64,000 bases of DNA, taken from positions 10,106,001 to 10,170,000 of the forward strand of contig NC_058195.1 of assembly GCF_907165205.1 (NCBI RefSeq), given 5' to 3'. Source of the stretch: Coccinella septempunctata. Its lineage: Eukaryota > Arthropoda > Insecta > Coleoptera > Coccinellidae. The position numbers and the translations under genes are program-made. The notes under the pieces were generated by a model. That model was not told where the DNA came from and ran no database searches. It saw only the letters and a program-made list of their open reading frames with translations. This document shows positions 11,603-22,028 of this stretch, piece after piece. Every line of letters begins with the position of its first letter. Within the stretch, counting starts at the first letter, position 1.

Positions 11603-12155
11603 TACCACGAGGAGTCCATCTCACTATAGTGGGTGTCGTGTTTCCTAGGTGTAGTGTTTTTAGCTCTGTAAGTTTACTACAGGTGAAGAGACTATGTTCA
11701 TCAGTTCCTCACAGATGTACGACAGACGACTGGCGCCGGTTCCGCACCAGCTTAGCTTAACCGGTATGCTTCCCTTCCCGTTTCCAGCTCATGCAGAGCT
11801 TTCCTGTACTCCTCCACTAAGTATGAATTGACCACCTTCTTTCCAGAGAGGGATATTAGTGTTCCCTGACTGTCACAGCATATGGCTGTGTTTTCCGCAC
11901 TAGCCTGTGTGAATATTCTCCAGTGTGAAGACAGAAAGAGCATACACTTCATCCTACACTCTTCAACAGTCCTTTCCTAGAGGGAACGACTGGTTTAAAC
12001 TCGGGTTTAAACGAGGTGCCACAATCTCTACTTCTGTCCCTGTGGAGAGCCTTTAGTGAACCAAGTGGGATATTTAGACACAATAAACCTGTTTGGTGTT
12101 GCCCACGCGGTCCCGTATTTGGAGTGGGGTTAGATTTATAGCCCATGGTTAGTTG
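11603..12155 (-). pseudogene. LINE RNase H domain fragment (I/R1-like)
   Basis: Translated on the minus strand, the segment gives HRDRSRDCGTSFKPEF (12.1 kb), then after a frameshift KCMLFLSSHWRIFTQASAEN and AICCDSQGTLISL, then VVNSYLVEEYRKALHELE. The D in CDSQ with this context fits the RNase H domain that follows the reverse transcriptase in I, R1 and related LINE clades. Downstream (11603-11760) it resembles the CCHC tail seen at 13932-14203. Stops and frameshifts interrupt it. Clade assignment is tentative. Confidence 0.65.
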
Positions 12156-13260
12156 ACGGTTTCCTTTCGTCCATCATGCGTGGAGTGAAGAAGGAAAATC
12201 CTAATATCCTGAGGAGTTATGATCATATCCTTGATAGTCATTGGATTGAGTGAGAGATCTGTAACCTCGTATATCCAATATCGTTGAAAAGTTCAGGAGT
12301 TATTCACGTCAAAAAGAATAATTCTATGGATTCCGGCATATCCTAGCCTTGATGAGAGTAAAGATCCTACACTCATCGATGCTCTGGCAACATCTAATCG
12401 GGACAAATTCTTCTCCAATGAGCTCCAAGGATTTGGCTTCATCCCAAACTCGGTTTAGGCTTAACAGTGCCCTAAAACGAGTAGCTACCGGAAGTTTAAT
12501 TATGACAAATAAACCGAAAGTGGATGGAAAGGCGTCATTAAATCTCTCCTCCAATGTTTTTCGCGTTGATTTTCTCAGGTTTCCAAGTTGAGAATCTTTG
12601 CGGCGTTAGACTTAGCGGCAGCTCGCGACTTGAATATTTAACCGTTAACAGTTCGAACAAGTTTAAATTGTGAATGAGTTCCGGTTTCGTCGCCGGCTTA
12701 GCCACGTGAGGTTTAGGGGTACCGGTAATTAATCCTGAATTCTCGCGGGAAATCGGGGGAGAAATAGCGGGTCAAACAGGGGGAGCAACGCGGTAGCTGG
12801 ATTAGGAATGATACCTTCGGCAATACGTTGTGAAGTTCTGTTATTCCATGGTTTAGCTAATGAGCCCATGAGCATTCAGTGGAACCTGACAAATGGATCA
12901 GAAATAATGACATAGTTGTTCTAATACTGTGTGTCAGAAGAGCATTCGTGATATTTCTCATTCGTTCGAGAGACAAATGGAAGGTATGCAAAGAAGTGGA
13001 ACTGATGATGAGCTGGTCTCCACTAGATATTCAAATGAGGACGCAGCCTATGTTGCGATCTGCTAAAGTTTACTGGGATCCCACATGGTCATGTGGGAAA
13101 TGTGGACATATGCCAGTATTCACATCAAGCTCACCATTTTAGATGTGTTGTTCAATTGAGTATATGCAGAATAGTATCAGTTGAGGTGGAATAATTCATA
13201 ACAGAAAATTTGTAGAAGGATTTATTGGATATTTCCATCATTTTGGGTTATTCTATACAA
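12156..13260. other. Unassigned sequence
   Basis: Overlapping opposing frames at 12324-12591 look protein-like in composition on both strands, but I recognise neither. No repeat boundary was found. Confidence 0.4.
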
Positions 13261-13805
13261 CAGCGGGTTTCATAAAACTGTGATTGTCCTATCAACGACT
13301 TGAATGGACGTATGAACATCATGATTTGATGCGAGAATGATTTCTGTATGATCATGACTGAATTATCGATTGAAAACCAATTGATGTCTATTCGTCAATC
13401 AAGCGTTGATTCCCCGATCAAGCTTTATGAAACCCAGGGTAATAAAAGAAAATGGAACATAGAATAGTGGAAAAATGGGAGATGACATCACTCCGCTCGC
13501 TGCGCTCGAGATTGCCGGGCCCTAACGGGCCCACATACCATCTCCTATTTCTTAACTATTCTATGTTCCATTTTCTTTTATTACCCTGGGTTTCATAAAT
13601 CTTGATCGGGGAATTAACGCTTGATTGATGAATTGGCGTCAATTTGTTATCAATCGATAATTCAGTGATGATCATTCAGTATATCATTTTCGCATCAAAT
13701 AATGATGTTCATACGTCCATTCAATTATTATCAATTGCTACTTCTTCAATATATCCAGGAATGAAAAGGTTTCGGTGATTTCGTTCTAGAAATCGAGTGA
13801 AAGTT
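13261..13805. mobile_element. Two inverted MITE copies (family T) around a palindromic core
   Basis: The left copy (13261-13440, forward) starts CAGCGGGTTTCATAAAACTG and ends CTTTATGAAACCCAGGGT. The right copy (13582-13805, inverted) starts ACCCTGGGTTTCATAAA and extends to the TTGCTACTTCTTCAATATAT block. A single complete T element at 39773-40035 shows the normal layout. The left copy lacks the internal segment (CACTCGACTTCTGAAATTAA and following) that the complete copy has. Together the unit is a roughly 545-bp inverted structure. No coding sequence. Confidence 0.7.
13440..13584. repeat. GC-rich-centred palindrome between the MITE copies
   Basis: Arms GGTAATAAAAGAAAATGGAA...AGAATAGT and ACTATTCT...TTCCATTTTCTTTTATTACC are reverse complements, followed inwards by GGGAGATG against CATCTCC. 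The centre holds GGGCCC-TAAC-GGGCCC and CTCGCTGCGCTCG, unusually GC-rich for this window. The DNA could form a strong hairpin. It may be a small foldback element in its own right, with one T arm copied to either side. Confidence 0.7.
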
Positions 13806-13859
13806 GTCCTATAAGAAAGCGCTGAAATGCCACACACAAAAAAAAATCCAAATGTACAA

Positions 13860-14372
13860 TTTCGTGTTGCAAGTCGGAATTCTGAGATACATGTCAGAAT
13901 TCTGAATTGCAAGTCGGAATTCTGAGTTCTTCTTCTTCTTCTTCTACGTGCGGTGCCCCACCGGGCTGAACTGAGGCCTCGTGACTTACACTCTGTGACA
14001 TGCTGACAAAAATGCCACAAGTCGACAGAGAGGTGTCCCTCTCACCATAGGAGCTGTGGGTGTTCTGTTTCCTAGATGTGTCATCCTTAAGTCCTCAAGG
14101 TTGTTACAGAAGAACAAAATGTGTTCAACCGTTTCCTCCGTGCTCCTGCACCAGCGGCACAGGGAACGGCTAGTCAGTCCCATTCACGGCTAGTCAGTCC
14201 CATTTTGAGTTACATGTCAGAATTCCGACATGGAAGTCGGAATTCTGAGATACAAGTCGGAATTCTGAGATACAAGTCGGAATTCTGAGATACAAGTCGG
14301 AATTCTGAGATACAAGTCGGAATTCTGAGATATTCTGAGACTTCTGAGATTCTGAGAATTCCGACTTGTAAG
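13860..14372 (-). repeat. Left minisatellite arm, interrupted by a LINE fragment
   Basis: Units of AGATACAAGTCGGAATTCTG read in the opposite sense to the right arm. About three diverged units lie before 13930 and about six near-identical ones at 14225-14330, decaying to shorter TTCTGAGA runs by 14350. A LINE 3' end is inserted at 13932-14203 with TGAGTT on both sides. Confidence 0.8.
13932..14203 (-). pseudogene. LINE 3' end with CCHC knuckle
   Basis: On the minus strand the sequence encodes LCRWCRSTEETVEHILFFC, a C-x2-C-x8-H-x4-C knuckle like that at the C-terminus of RNase H-bearing LINE ORF2 proteins, then a short tail and stop. The copy ends with (GAA)n at 13932-13948. TGAGTT occurs on both sides of the insertion, a probable 6-bp target duplication. 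A 20-bp stretch (CACGGCTAGTCAGTCCCATT) is duplicated at its 5' end near 14166-14203. It is 5'-truncated and non-functional. Confidence 0.75.
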
Positions 14373-15016
14373 TCGAAATTTTGAGATGCAAGGCAGGAGG
14401 AGGTCTAAAATAGTTCTGATGACTTTTGTTTTTTTGAGTATGTTTTTGGCTTCTTGGAGGAATTTTGGATGAATGAAATGATATTCTATTTTTCTCTTCG
14501 GTTGCACCATAGCTGAGCTGTCCCAAAGCTTCGTGCTCAGTGCTTGTGAAAGCACTTGGAGTATTTTTGTACTCCCGAGAATTATGCTCCTGGAAACTTT
14601 TCAAAACCTTTCTTAGCGCTTAGTGATTCGAGCACTTTATCGAAATTCCTACATCCAGTTTCATAATCAAGTTCAAAGTCACTTTATGTTTCGTTTAGTG
14701 TCAGTTGAAGAAAAGCTTTAAAATTGAAGGGGCTTTAAGTTTGATTATTGAATTGGCCGTTAGTCCTTAAGTCCTTAGTAATCCCTATAAAGTGCTCGCG
14801 AGAGGCGTTCGGAAATCGTGTCAAAACACGAAGAAGCGATCGACTTATTGTCACCCTACGAGCATATATGGATACTACAGATATATCATATATTATCATA
14901 TTATCCTGATTCCTCGTAAGTAACGACGAACCCTTCAGAAGCTCTGTGAGCTTGTCAGAATCAATAACGTCCGTTAAAACTTTTGAAAGAAAAGAGATAG
15001 GGTAGTCGTAGGTAAT
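14373..15016. other. Interior of foldback-like element, unassigned
   Basis: No recognisable gene. A frame on the minus strand (14194-14604) runs through the minisatellite and is repeat-derived. Confidence 0.4.
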
Positions 15017-16322
15017 TTTTTTTTTTGGTGTAGCAGGGGTAAAATTTGCAAGACAGACGAACCACCCTCATCTCCTGAGGGGGAACAGTGTGGGGTTTCT
15101 CACTCTCCTGAGCTCGAGACCCACTAAAAACACTCAACTGCTTCTTGAATTTTGGTTCCGGGCATTTGCCTATAAACCATTCATCTCTTGGTCGGTTTTC
15201 TTCTCGCACACTATCGTGCTGGGATTTATGTGTTTATCCTCTATTGGATTAACACTTTATTGAATTTTTCAATAAGTTTCTGTTGTTATTTTAATCTCTT
15301 TTTAATTGATCTCTTGGTCTCCTTCGGTAAATTCGCATTCTCCTTTTGTCTTCCTCTGGGTCGTAGTCCACTAGTCTCCTGAGTTCTTGATTCGGATGGT
15401 TTTTCGCTGTTTCGAATAATTTCTCTGCTTTTCTGTTCATGAATTCCGTTATGGTTTCCCATTTCAGGTCCTTATAAATCTGTCTATTCCTGACAAACCA
15501 AGGTGCATCTATTGAACATCGTAGCAGCTTGTTTTCAGTGGCCTGAATTCTTTCGATATGGCTCTTTGCCGCGAAACCCCAGGCAACTGATCCATAAGTC
15601 AGTTGAGGCCTAGCAACGGCTTTGATTATCTTCAATTTTGTCTCTTTCGACATGTGGCTTCTTCTTCCTATCAGAGGATAGAGTCTATTCATCGTTGCTT
15701 TCGTTTTGTCGATTGCTTGTTTGATATGACTTTCCCAAGTAAGTCCTTTGTCAAGCGTTATTCCTAAATATTTGGCTTCATTTTTCCAGTCGATTTCTTC
15801 GCCGTCAACATCCAGTTTCGTTGTGGGTCGCAGTCTTCTCTTCTGTAGTAATATTGCTTGGCTCTTTTGTCCATTGAGCTTGATTTTCCACTTTATGCAC
15901 CAGTCATTTGTTTTGTCAATCGTCTCTTGTAGAACTCGTTGTATTACTTCTGGGTTGCGGTGTCGAGTTGCTATGCCTATGTCGTCAGCATATAACGTGA
16001 GCATGGTTCTTGGACTTTTCGGAATATCATGGATGTATATGTTGTACAGAAGTGGCCCAAGTACTGATCCTTGGGGTACTCCAGCCTCTATATCTCTTGT
16101 TGAGGAGCATTCTCCTCCCACTTTCACGTAAAATCTTCTATTTTTGAGATAATTCCTGATCAACTTGCATATTTTGATCGAATATCCAGCACATCTCATC
16201 TTATATATTAATCCTTCATGCCATACTCTGTCAAATGCTCTGGCGACTTCTAGTAAAACAACACCTGTAGCTTGTTTATTTTGGAATCCCTCTGTTATGT
16301 ACTCTGTGAGCCTTAATCGTCG
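15017..16322 (-). mobile_element. Jockey-type LINE, 5'-truncated (copy J1)
   Basis: The minus-strand element carries most of a reverse-transcriptase domain, a 3' untranslated region and a poly(A) tail (poly(T) at 15017-15026 on the plus strand). It is homologous to copy J2 at 31408-32770 through the coding part and the 3' end (GGCAAATGCCCGGAA, GAGAGTGAG.AACCCCACA). The 5' edge near 16322 abuts a CGTAGT microsatellite. Confidence 0.85.
15291..16322 (-). pseudogene. Reverse transcriptase domain of Jockey-type LINE
   Basis: The reading frame runs unbroken for about 340 codons (the frame extends to 16364 through non-LINE sequence). Motifs in order: TEYITEGFQNKQATGVVLLE, motif A VARAFDRVWHEGL, GVPQGSVLGPLLYNIYI (motif B), LYADDIGIA (motif C), KLNGQKSQAILLQ, and EAKYLGITLDKGLTWESHI (thumb region), then QLTYGSVAWGFAAKSHIERI. 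In motif A the residue before VARAFD is E where D is usual (copy J2 has LLDVARAFD). This would weaken or kill polymerase activity if that D is catalytic. The endonuclease and fingers regions are missing through 5' truncation, so it is not an autonomous gene. Confidence 0.85.
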
Positions 16323-16480
16323 TAGTCGTAGTCGTAGGTAAAGAGTCCAAATGTGCCTATACATGCCTTAAATGAGACAAATCTGCTCTACAGAGGGAGG
16401 GCATTTTGCTCACATGATTCGGCAACGATCGAATGCAACAAAGCAAATATCATTCGACCAATTCTAGCCCCACTACTATC
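16323..16480. repeat. CGTAGT microsatellite and flank
   Basis: CGTCGTAGTCGTAGTCGTAG at 16320-16338 marks the LINE 5' junction; the rest up to the minisatellite is unassigned. Confidence 0.5.
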
Positions 16481-16980
16481 TTGCATATCAGAATTCTGAC
16501 TTGTATCTCAGAATTCCGACTTGTTACTCAGAATTCCGACTTGTAACTCAGAATTCCGACTTGTATCTCAGAATTCCGACTTGTATCTCAGAATTCCGAC
16601 TTGTATCTCAGAATTCCGACTTGTAACTCAGAATTCCGACTTGTATCTCAGAATTCCGACTTGTAACTCAGAATTCCGACTTGTATCTCAGAATTCCGAC
16701 TTGTTACTCAGAATTCCAACTTGCAAGTCGGAATTCCGACTTGTATCTCAGAATTCCGACTTGTAACTCAGAATTCTGACTTGCAATTCGGAATTCCGAC
16801 TTGTAACTCAGAATTCCGACTTGTATCTCAGAATTCCGACTTGTTACTCAGAATTCCGACTTGCGAGTCGGAATTCCGACTTGTATCTCAGAATTCCGAC
16901 TTGTAACTCAGAATTCTGACTTGCAATTCGGAATTCCGACTTGTAACTCAGAATTCTGACTTAGCAAGTTGGAATTATAC
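16481..16980 (+). repeat. Right minisatellite arm, 20-bp unit, about 24 copies
   Basis: Unit CAGAATTCCGACTTGTATCT with variants at the TATCT/TAACT/TTACT positions, plus palindromic variants CAAGTCGGAATTC. Because 20 is not a multiple of three, all three frames cycle through the same peptide (RIPTCNSEF, RLVSQNSDLY), so the long open frames here are a by-product of the repeat. Every unit contains the GAATTC palindrome. Confidence 0.95.
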
Positions 16981-17020
16981 ATTTGGATTTTTTTTTTGTG
17001 TGGCCCTTCAGCTTTCGTAG

Positions 17021-18020
17021 TCCTAGGTGTGACAAGTGAAAAATTTCCAGCTGACGGTCTCTATAAAAGGCTTTCTCGATATCTCCATTACCCTGGCTTG
17101 CTATGTCCAACTTCCACTAAACATTCGGTGTTTTCCTCTTGCAAAATGCCTGACTCCAAAGAACAGTGTAGAATAGGCAAAACTGCGTGAAATTTTCATC
17201 ATTTTTGCCGTAAATGTGAACTATTCCATTTCAATTAATTCCATTTCAATTAATGGCATAATTTTCAGTTGTCATCTGTCAAAAAATGACAGCCTCCAGT
17301 TGCAAAGCCATAATTACACTCACAGTCGAATGATATACAATTTTCTTCGAAATGGAAGGATATAAAGGATTTCCACGTACATTTCCAAACCGGCTCGTCC
17401 CACCCTCTCCACATAAAAAATAGGTGGCTCTGGAGTACACAGCATAAACAAAGTCGAAACCGAAAAAACCCATTACTTCCAGTATTTCCATCAGGAGCGC
17501 ATGATATTTATTCCAAGTATAACACTCGGTTTTCTGGAGCACGAATACGCCGAGCAAATTTCAATAAAACGTCACATATATTCAGTAGTTAAATCTGCAG
17601 GATGATATCACGGTGAACTTTATTCGCCATATTCTTGCCGGTCTCCACTACCAGATTAAATGATATAAATTTTCTTGAGTACGAGTCGAGGGTGAGCCCA
17701 AAAATTGAGATATCCTCTCGCGACCTCCAACTATCGCTGTGTTCTCATTTGGAAATATGGAGACAGACGCTTTTCCACTCGACTCTCTGCTGCGATCCTC
17801 TGCGATGATAACGTTGCTAAAAGTGAAATGGGTTTTGAGATCTCTCTGCAGCGCGTATCACTGAAATTGCCCCTTCGTTATAATCATGCTTGAGGTCTTT
17901 TCAACGATAAACGAAATATTTTTTGTTTTCAGGTGAGTGTTTTTGAAAGGAGCTTTGATTCAGAATATATAATTTACGTCGTGTATCTGATTATTCTTTC
18001 AATGAGAAAACTCAAAAACT
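17021..18020. other. Unassigned sequence
   Basis: No gene recognised. A 20-bp doublet (CCATTTCAATTAATTCCATT) lies near 17226. The open frames at 17279-17557 (minus) and 17705-17893 (plus) have no visible domain. Confidence 0.4.
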
Positions 18021-19236
18021 ATACTCCATTCTTTTTTATTTTAGCAGTCGGTTGGCCATGGAAATTTGACACATTTTACTTTGTGTAGTACGAAAATGTG
18101 GGGTTATGACGCTTGTCAAAACATTTTTGGGTTTTAAATCAACGCTATGTTGCCCGTTCTACGTAAAAGTTTCTGTTATTACGTATTTTATCACAATGTC
18201 GAATCTCTTCGGAAAATATGTGACGAACATAATTGAAGTTCATACAAACTGATTGAAGGCATACCAAATCCAGTTATTTGCACGGAAAATACAAGAGATC
18301 AGTATAATATCATAATATGGACTAGCTTGAGGAGAGTTAATGTTCGTTATATTCTGTGGATAAAGTTTGAATACGTTACATCAGTTGTAAATTTCAAAAA
18401 TATTATCCCGAAGATAAAATGCATATGATGCTGTGGTTGGGAATAGGTATCTCCCGAGGGAATTAACATTTAATTACAAGAATGTTAAATTCTTCAACAA
18501 AAATCATCTTTCATCAATATAAGTAAATGGAATTGAAAGGAAGTTTCAGGTCAATATGAACTTCACCTTCGAACAAAAATTTCACATGAATAAACAATTA
18601 ACATGACAACTGGCGCGTATTTGTGGCTGTTCATCTTAATATATTGATATAATAAAAATAATGAGGTATTTATTGGTACCTCAAGACATTCACAATGTAT
18701 AGGACAAGTCAAATGAAAAATAGAAAAATCAATTTTCAATTTTATTCTACGATGACATTCATCGAAAATCCTGTAGTAAACTTTCCGCATTAATTCACTC
18801 AAACAAAAAATTCTCAAATGCCACCACTTTTTTGGGTCTCCCAATAGAGAAAAATTTTTGTCATCCTCTTTATTCACAATCTTTCTGATTATGGAAATAT
18901 TCAGCTGAAATATAAGTAGTTTAGATTCAGATAAAACATTATACAAATTCTCTTACATTGAATATGTTGCTACCGTCTGACGTATTGTGAATATTAGAAT
19001 ATCAGGGTATAACTATTTGAATGAGCGGACCTGAATTCTAAATAGCACTTCCTGAAACCCTGTCTCCTTTTTCAATCACTTTCGGCAATATCGTAATAAA
19101 AATTGATAATAGTTGTGGCAACGCCGTTATGACATTAAAGACATTTCATGTGTGCCAACCTTACTTCGTTCTAGTTACAAAAACTTGAGAAAATTATTTC
19201 ATGGCCAACCGTGCTAAAGTAAATATGAATAGAGTA
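18021..19236 (-). mobile_element. TIR element family R, copy 1
   Basis: Ends are TATACTCCATTC...TTTTAGCAGTCGGTTGGCC and the inverted GGCCAACCG.GCTAAA...GAATAGAGTATA. The terminal TA pairs fit a TA target, as used by Tc1/mariner/PIF-type elements, but the family is not identified. The coding sense is minus: a HTH-like segment with a 52-bp intron-like gap (see copy 3), then a tail region and polyadenylation-like AATAAA-rich sequence. The open frame 18563-18946 reads across the intron in a different frame and is not the ancestral protein. Other copies are at 33705, 40810, 42044, 50196 and 51493. Confidence 0.8.
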
Positions 19237-21099
19237 TACTTCGGACTAATTGGCATGTCATGATAATGAATTTTATGCTTCTAAATAGTGCCAGGTTATT
19301 AAATGACACAGGCTTTGCCTTTAGTGGATTTCCTAAGGTTTATTATTCAGATATTGAAATTGTAACAACCTTGTAGATTTCAAAGATTAAACCACTTCAT
19401 TATTATCAATAATATGGGAGATTTTGAAGATCACTTTCATTCCTGATATTTGAAAAGATGAAAAATGTTCCAATATGGAATGAATCACTTTCAGGAAATT
19501 TTATAAACCTGGATTCAACTGAATATGTCCCGAAACTAGTAGATAATCTAAATACCAGTAGCACAGCCTTCTCAAACACCTTCACAAATAAAGCTGTGCC
19601 ACTACTAGTAGAGGTTAATTGGTAAATATGAAGTTATCATGGAAATTCTCCAAATTTCCTCATTTCCCAAGCATCTTCTCGAATATCCGGATTGAAAGTG
19701 ATCTCCAAAATCTCTCATAACCTGAGACAACATAAGAGCATAAGGTTTATTATATTTTTATCAATAAAAATGACCTGCTAACTTGACCGAACTAGTTCTT
19801 GAATTTTTTCATCGGAAAAACCATTAGAGATCCTACTTATATTATATATTCTGAATCAGAAAAAAATATGGGACGGGAATATGTAAAAATAACATAGAGT
19901 TTATATTTAAAAAAATGAAAATTACCACTATATCACTGGAGTGACGAACTGAAAAAAATCTTTGACTACGCCACTGCATTCTACTTGAAAAAGTGTCTAG
20001 AGAATATAACATTTGTTTTTCGATATCACTGATACGATATAAAGGCACCAGTACGAATAGCCGAAAAATGAATTTCTATTTATAACTTGAAAACAAAAGA
20101 AGATAGAGGGATGCAGTTTTGACAATAATCTTTTGAAAATCTCTAAAACGTCTAAAACGTTTCATCCATTTTTCCTAGCTCTTATGGTTACAGAGCCGCC
20201 ATTCAATCCCATCGAATTTTACCCACCCTGTATACAGAAGATGCTTAGGGACTGTTTGAGGGCCTAACCTCTTCTTCATTCCTTTAACAAGCATTCAAAC
20301 CTTAATTGATGGAACCAAGAGCAAATCACTGGATGCTAAGTTGGGACTAGACTCATCAATTCGTTTTTATTTGAGTCAAAATTCTCTTTTTCTACAAAAA
20401 TCCGAATTAACCAAGACACAGGTGTGCGAGACAAATTCTCACCTGCCATATTCGCACGAAGACGGATAGAGGATTAAGGGAAAGTTCCAGAACAAACATT
20501 TTTCAGAAAGGCTTGAGGGTCATCAAGGAGGCGGTGAACCTCATCAGTCTAGATCTAGTTACCGTAGATGCAACGCCGTCGCAGGGGGTTGAAGTGAAGT
20601 TCATCTCGACCCCGGTCGACCTACGCCCCATGCAGATATGGATATTAATGATTCAAGCGTGGACCTTCAATCTCCCGAAGTATTTTGCGCTTTATGAGGT
20701 ATCGATATGATTTATCGCGGTTTCATGTGGACGGATTTGGGTCCGATAGGGGTCATTTGGTATTCATTACAACGCGGGCGTTAGATGGCGGTATAACGGT
20801 TGCAATTTTTCGATCGTTCAGTTAACAGCGAGTGTATCCTGATGGATAACTGGATTACTGAAAAGAACATTGTTGAATACTGCGGTATTGGAGTTTTCTC
20901 TGGTTGATCTATGAAAAATTCATGAGATACTAGATTTTTTTGATTTCAGAGAGGGTTGCACTGCGACCTCAAGATTTCTTGTGCCACAAATCACAGCTGT
21001 TTTTGCTACAACGTCGTCTACAGCTCGCCGTCCAGATTCACAGTTCTAATGAACTCAACTATCTGAAAAGGCCTCAAGGATGTTTCTTTTTCGCTTCTG
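19237..21099. other. Unassigned sequence
   Basis: No gene recognised. A near-repeat around 19545-19615 (ACTAGTAGATAATC, AAAGCTGTGCCACTACTAGT) forms a short inverted pair. The segment 20520-20700 is GC-richer with a short open frame of unknown nature. Confidence 0.4.
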
Positions 21100-21265
21100 C
21101 AGTTTTCTCGTCTAAAGCATTTTTTTGCGTTGGCTCACAATGGTGAGGCAATTTGTCACCAAGTGATCTGGAGTTTCATCCTTCTCCCTACAGAATCTGC
21201 ACTCGCCAATTTTTGCTAGATTCATTCTCATTAGGTGCTTCCTGTGGTAACAATACCCTGGAGTA
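21100..21265 (-). pseudogene. LINE 3' coding end with CCHC knuckle
   Basis: The minus strand encodes RKHLMRMNLAKIGECRFC continuing to a C-x2-C-x8-H-x4-C knuckle (CRFC, then DHLVTNC) and TIVSQR. This is the same knuckle spacing as the LINE tails at 13932 and 26040. Only the C-terminal part is present and it is not open to a normal stop. It may continue to about 20930 in decayed form. Confidence 0.65.
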
Positions 21266-21329
21266 GTATTGTAAAGAGAGTTCTGACGCACTGGATGACA
21301 TGGATGTGGTACTCGATCATTGTGTTGAC

Positions 21330-21690
21330 CAAGAGGCCATCAGAATATTGCCCCCAGATATTTGCAGAGCAGGTGTCTTTGGGGGTTCTTTCCTTTAGGA
21401 TTATTAGATTTGGGCAGCATAATACATAACATAATAACAATAATGAATTTGCGCTCAGTTATGTGTTTATCTATTTCGTTGGTGTTCATTGGGCCTCAGC
21501 ATGTCGCCTCCGAATTGTTGCCCCAGATGGTATTGTTTTTGAGGTTTCTTTTGGGTTCCAGTGATAGGAAAATCTTAGAATTGCAATATTGAATTCGCGC
21601 TCAGTTTGGCTAATCTTTTATGTGGTCTCTTTTGGGGTCCTCAGCATGTAGCTCCAGAAGCTCTATGATTCAATTCGAATTGTTGAATTT
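21330..21690. repeat. Degenerate tandem repeat, about 150-170-bp unit
   Basis: Two to three diverged units share TTGCCCCCAGAT or TTGCCCCAGAT, GGGGGTTCTTTCCTTTAGG-like blocks, GAATTTGCGCTCAGTT or GAATTCGCGCTCAGTTT, and GGGCCTCAGCATGT or GGTCCTCAGCATGT. No protein is encoded that I can recognise. Confidence 0.6.
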
Positions 21691-22028
21691 GGTTCTCATT
21701 TCAATAAAAAAATGAAATAGATGAAAGAAAGTCTTGTTTTACGTTCGTTTTTGGCGTCAAATATTTTTGTCAGCTCCTTCTGAATCATCTAGACAAGGTC
21801 CATGGACGTAAATTTTTAAAATGTATAGTTTTAGTAGATGTTAATCTTTGCTGTCTACTGTTGCATTCATGCAACAGCATTCATTTATCGTTTTCTCCGA
21901 TTGAAATGGCGTAAATCCATTGACATAAGGAATATTTCCGATCAGTTTCAGATCAGGATTCTTTTAGACATGTGTTAGAAATACAATATCGTCCTATGAC
22001 TGCATCATCAGATTTTATCTAAACATTA

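Larger units (their letters stand above)
13825..17020. mobile_element. Foldback-like element with 20-bp minisatellite arms
   Basis: The left outer end (GCCACACACAAAAAAAAATC then CAAATGTACAATT, about 13828) and right outer end (AATTATACATTTGGATT then poly(T) and GTGTGGC, about 16971-17009) are inverted repeats. Inside each lies the same 20-bp minisatellite in opposite orientation: left 13860-13930 and 14205-14372, right 16481-16978. The interior contains a Jockey-type LINE (15017-16322) and unassigned sequence. Foldback transposons of insects have long terminal inverted repeats built of tandem repeats; this fits, but no target duplication was found, so element status is inference. Confidence 0.55.

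Noticed and set aside
12324..12591. Protein-like frames on both strands
   Set aside because: Neither strand gives a recognised family, and complementary frames explain the openness.
14194..14604. 136-residue minus-strand frame
   Set aside because: Half of it is the minisatellite and the rest shares no motif with any family.
15748..16131. Plus-strand 127-residue frame
   Set aside because: It is antisense to the reverse transcriptase, which has clear motifs on the other strand.
16521..16906. Long open frames of repeated RIPTCNSEF-type peptide
   Set aside because: A 20-bp stop-free unit is open in all frames; no start context or unique sequence supports a protein.
16481..16980. Regular repeats of about 20 bp resembling a CRISPR array
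   Set aside because: Units are contiguous without spacers, and the setting is eukaryotic; this is a minisatellite.
18563..18946. 127-residue frame in R copy 1 as a real protein
   Set aside because: It reads straight across the intron-like segment in a different frame from the HTH-like one, and the frame is not conserved in the other copies.
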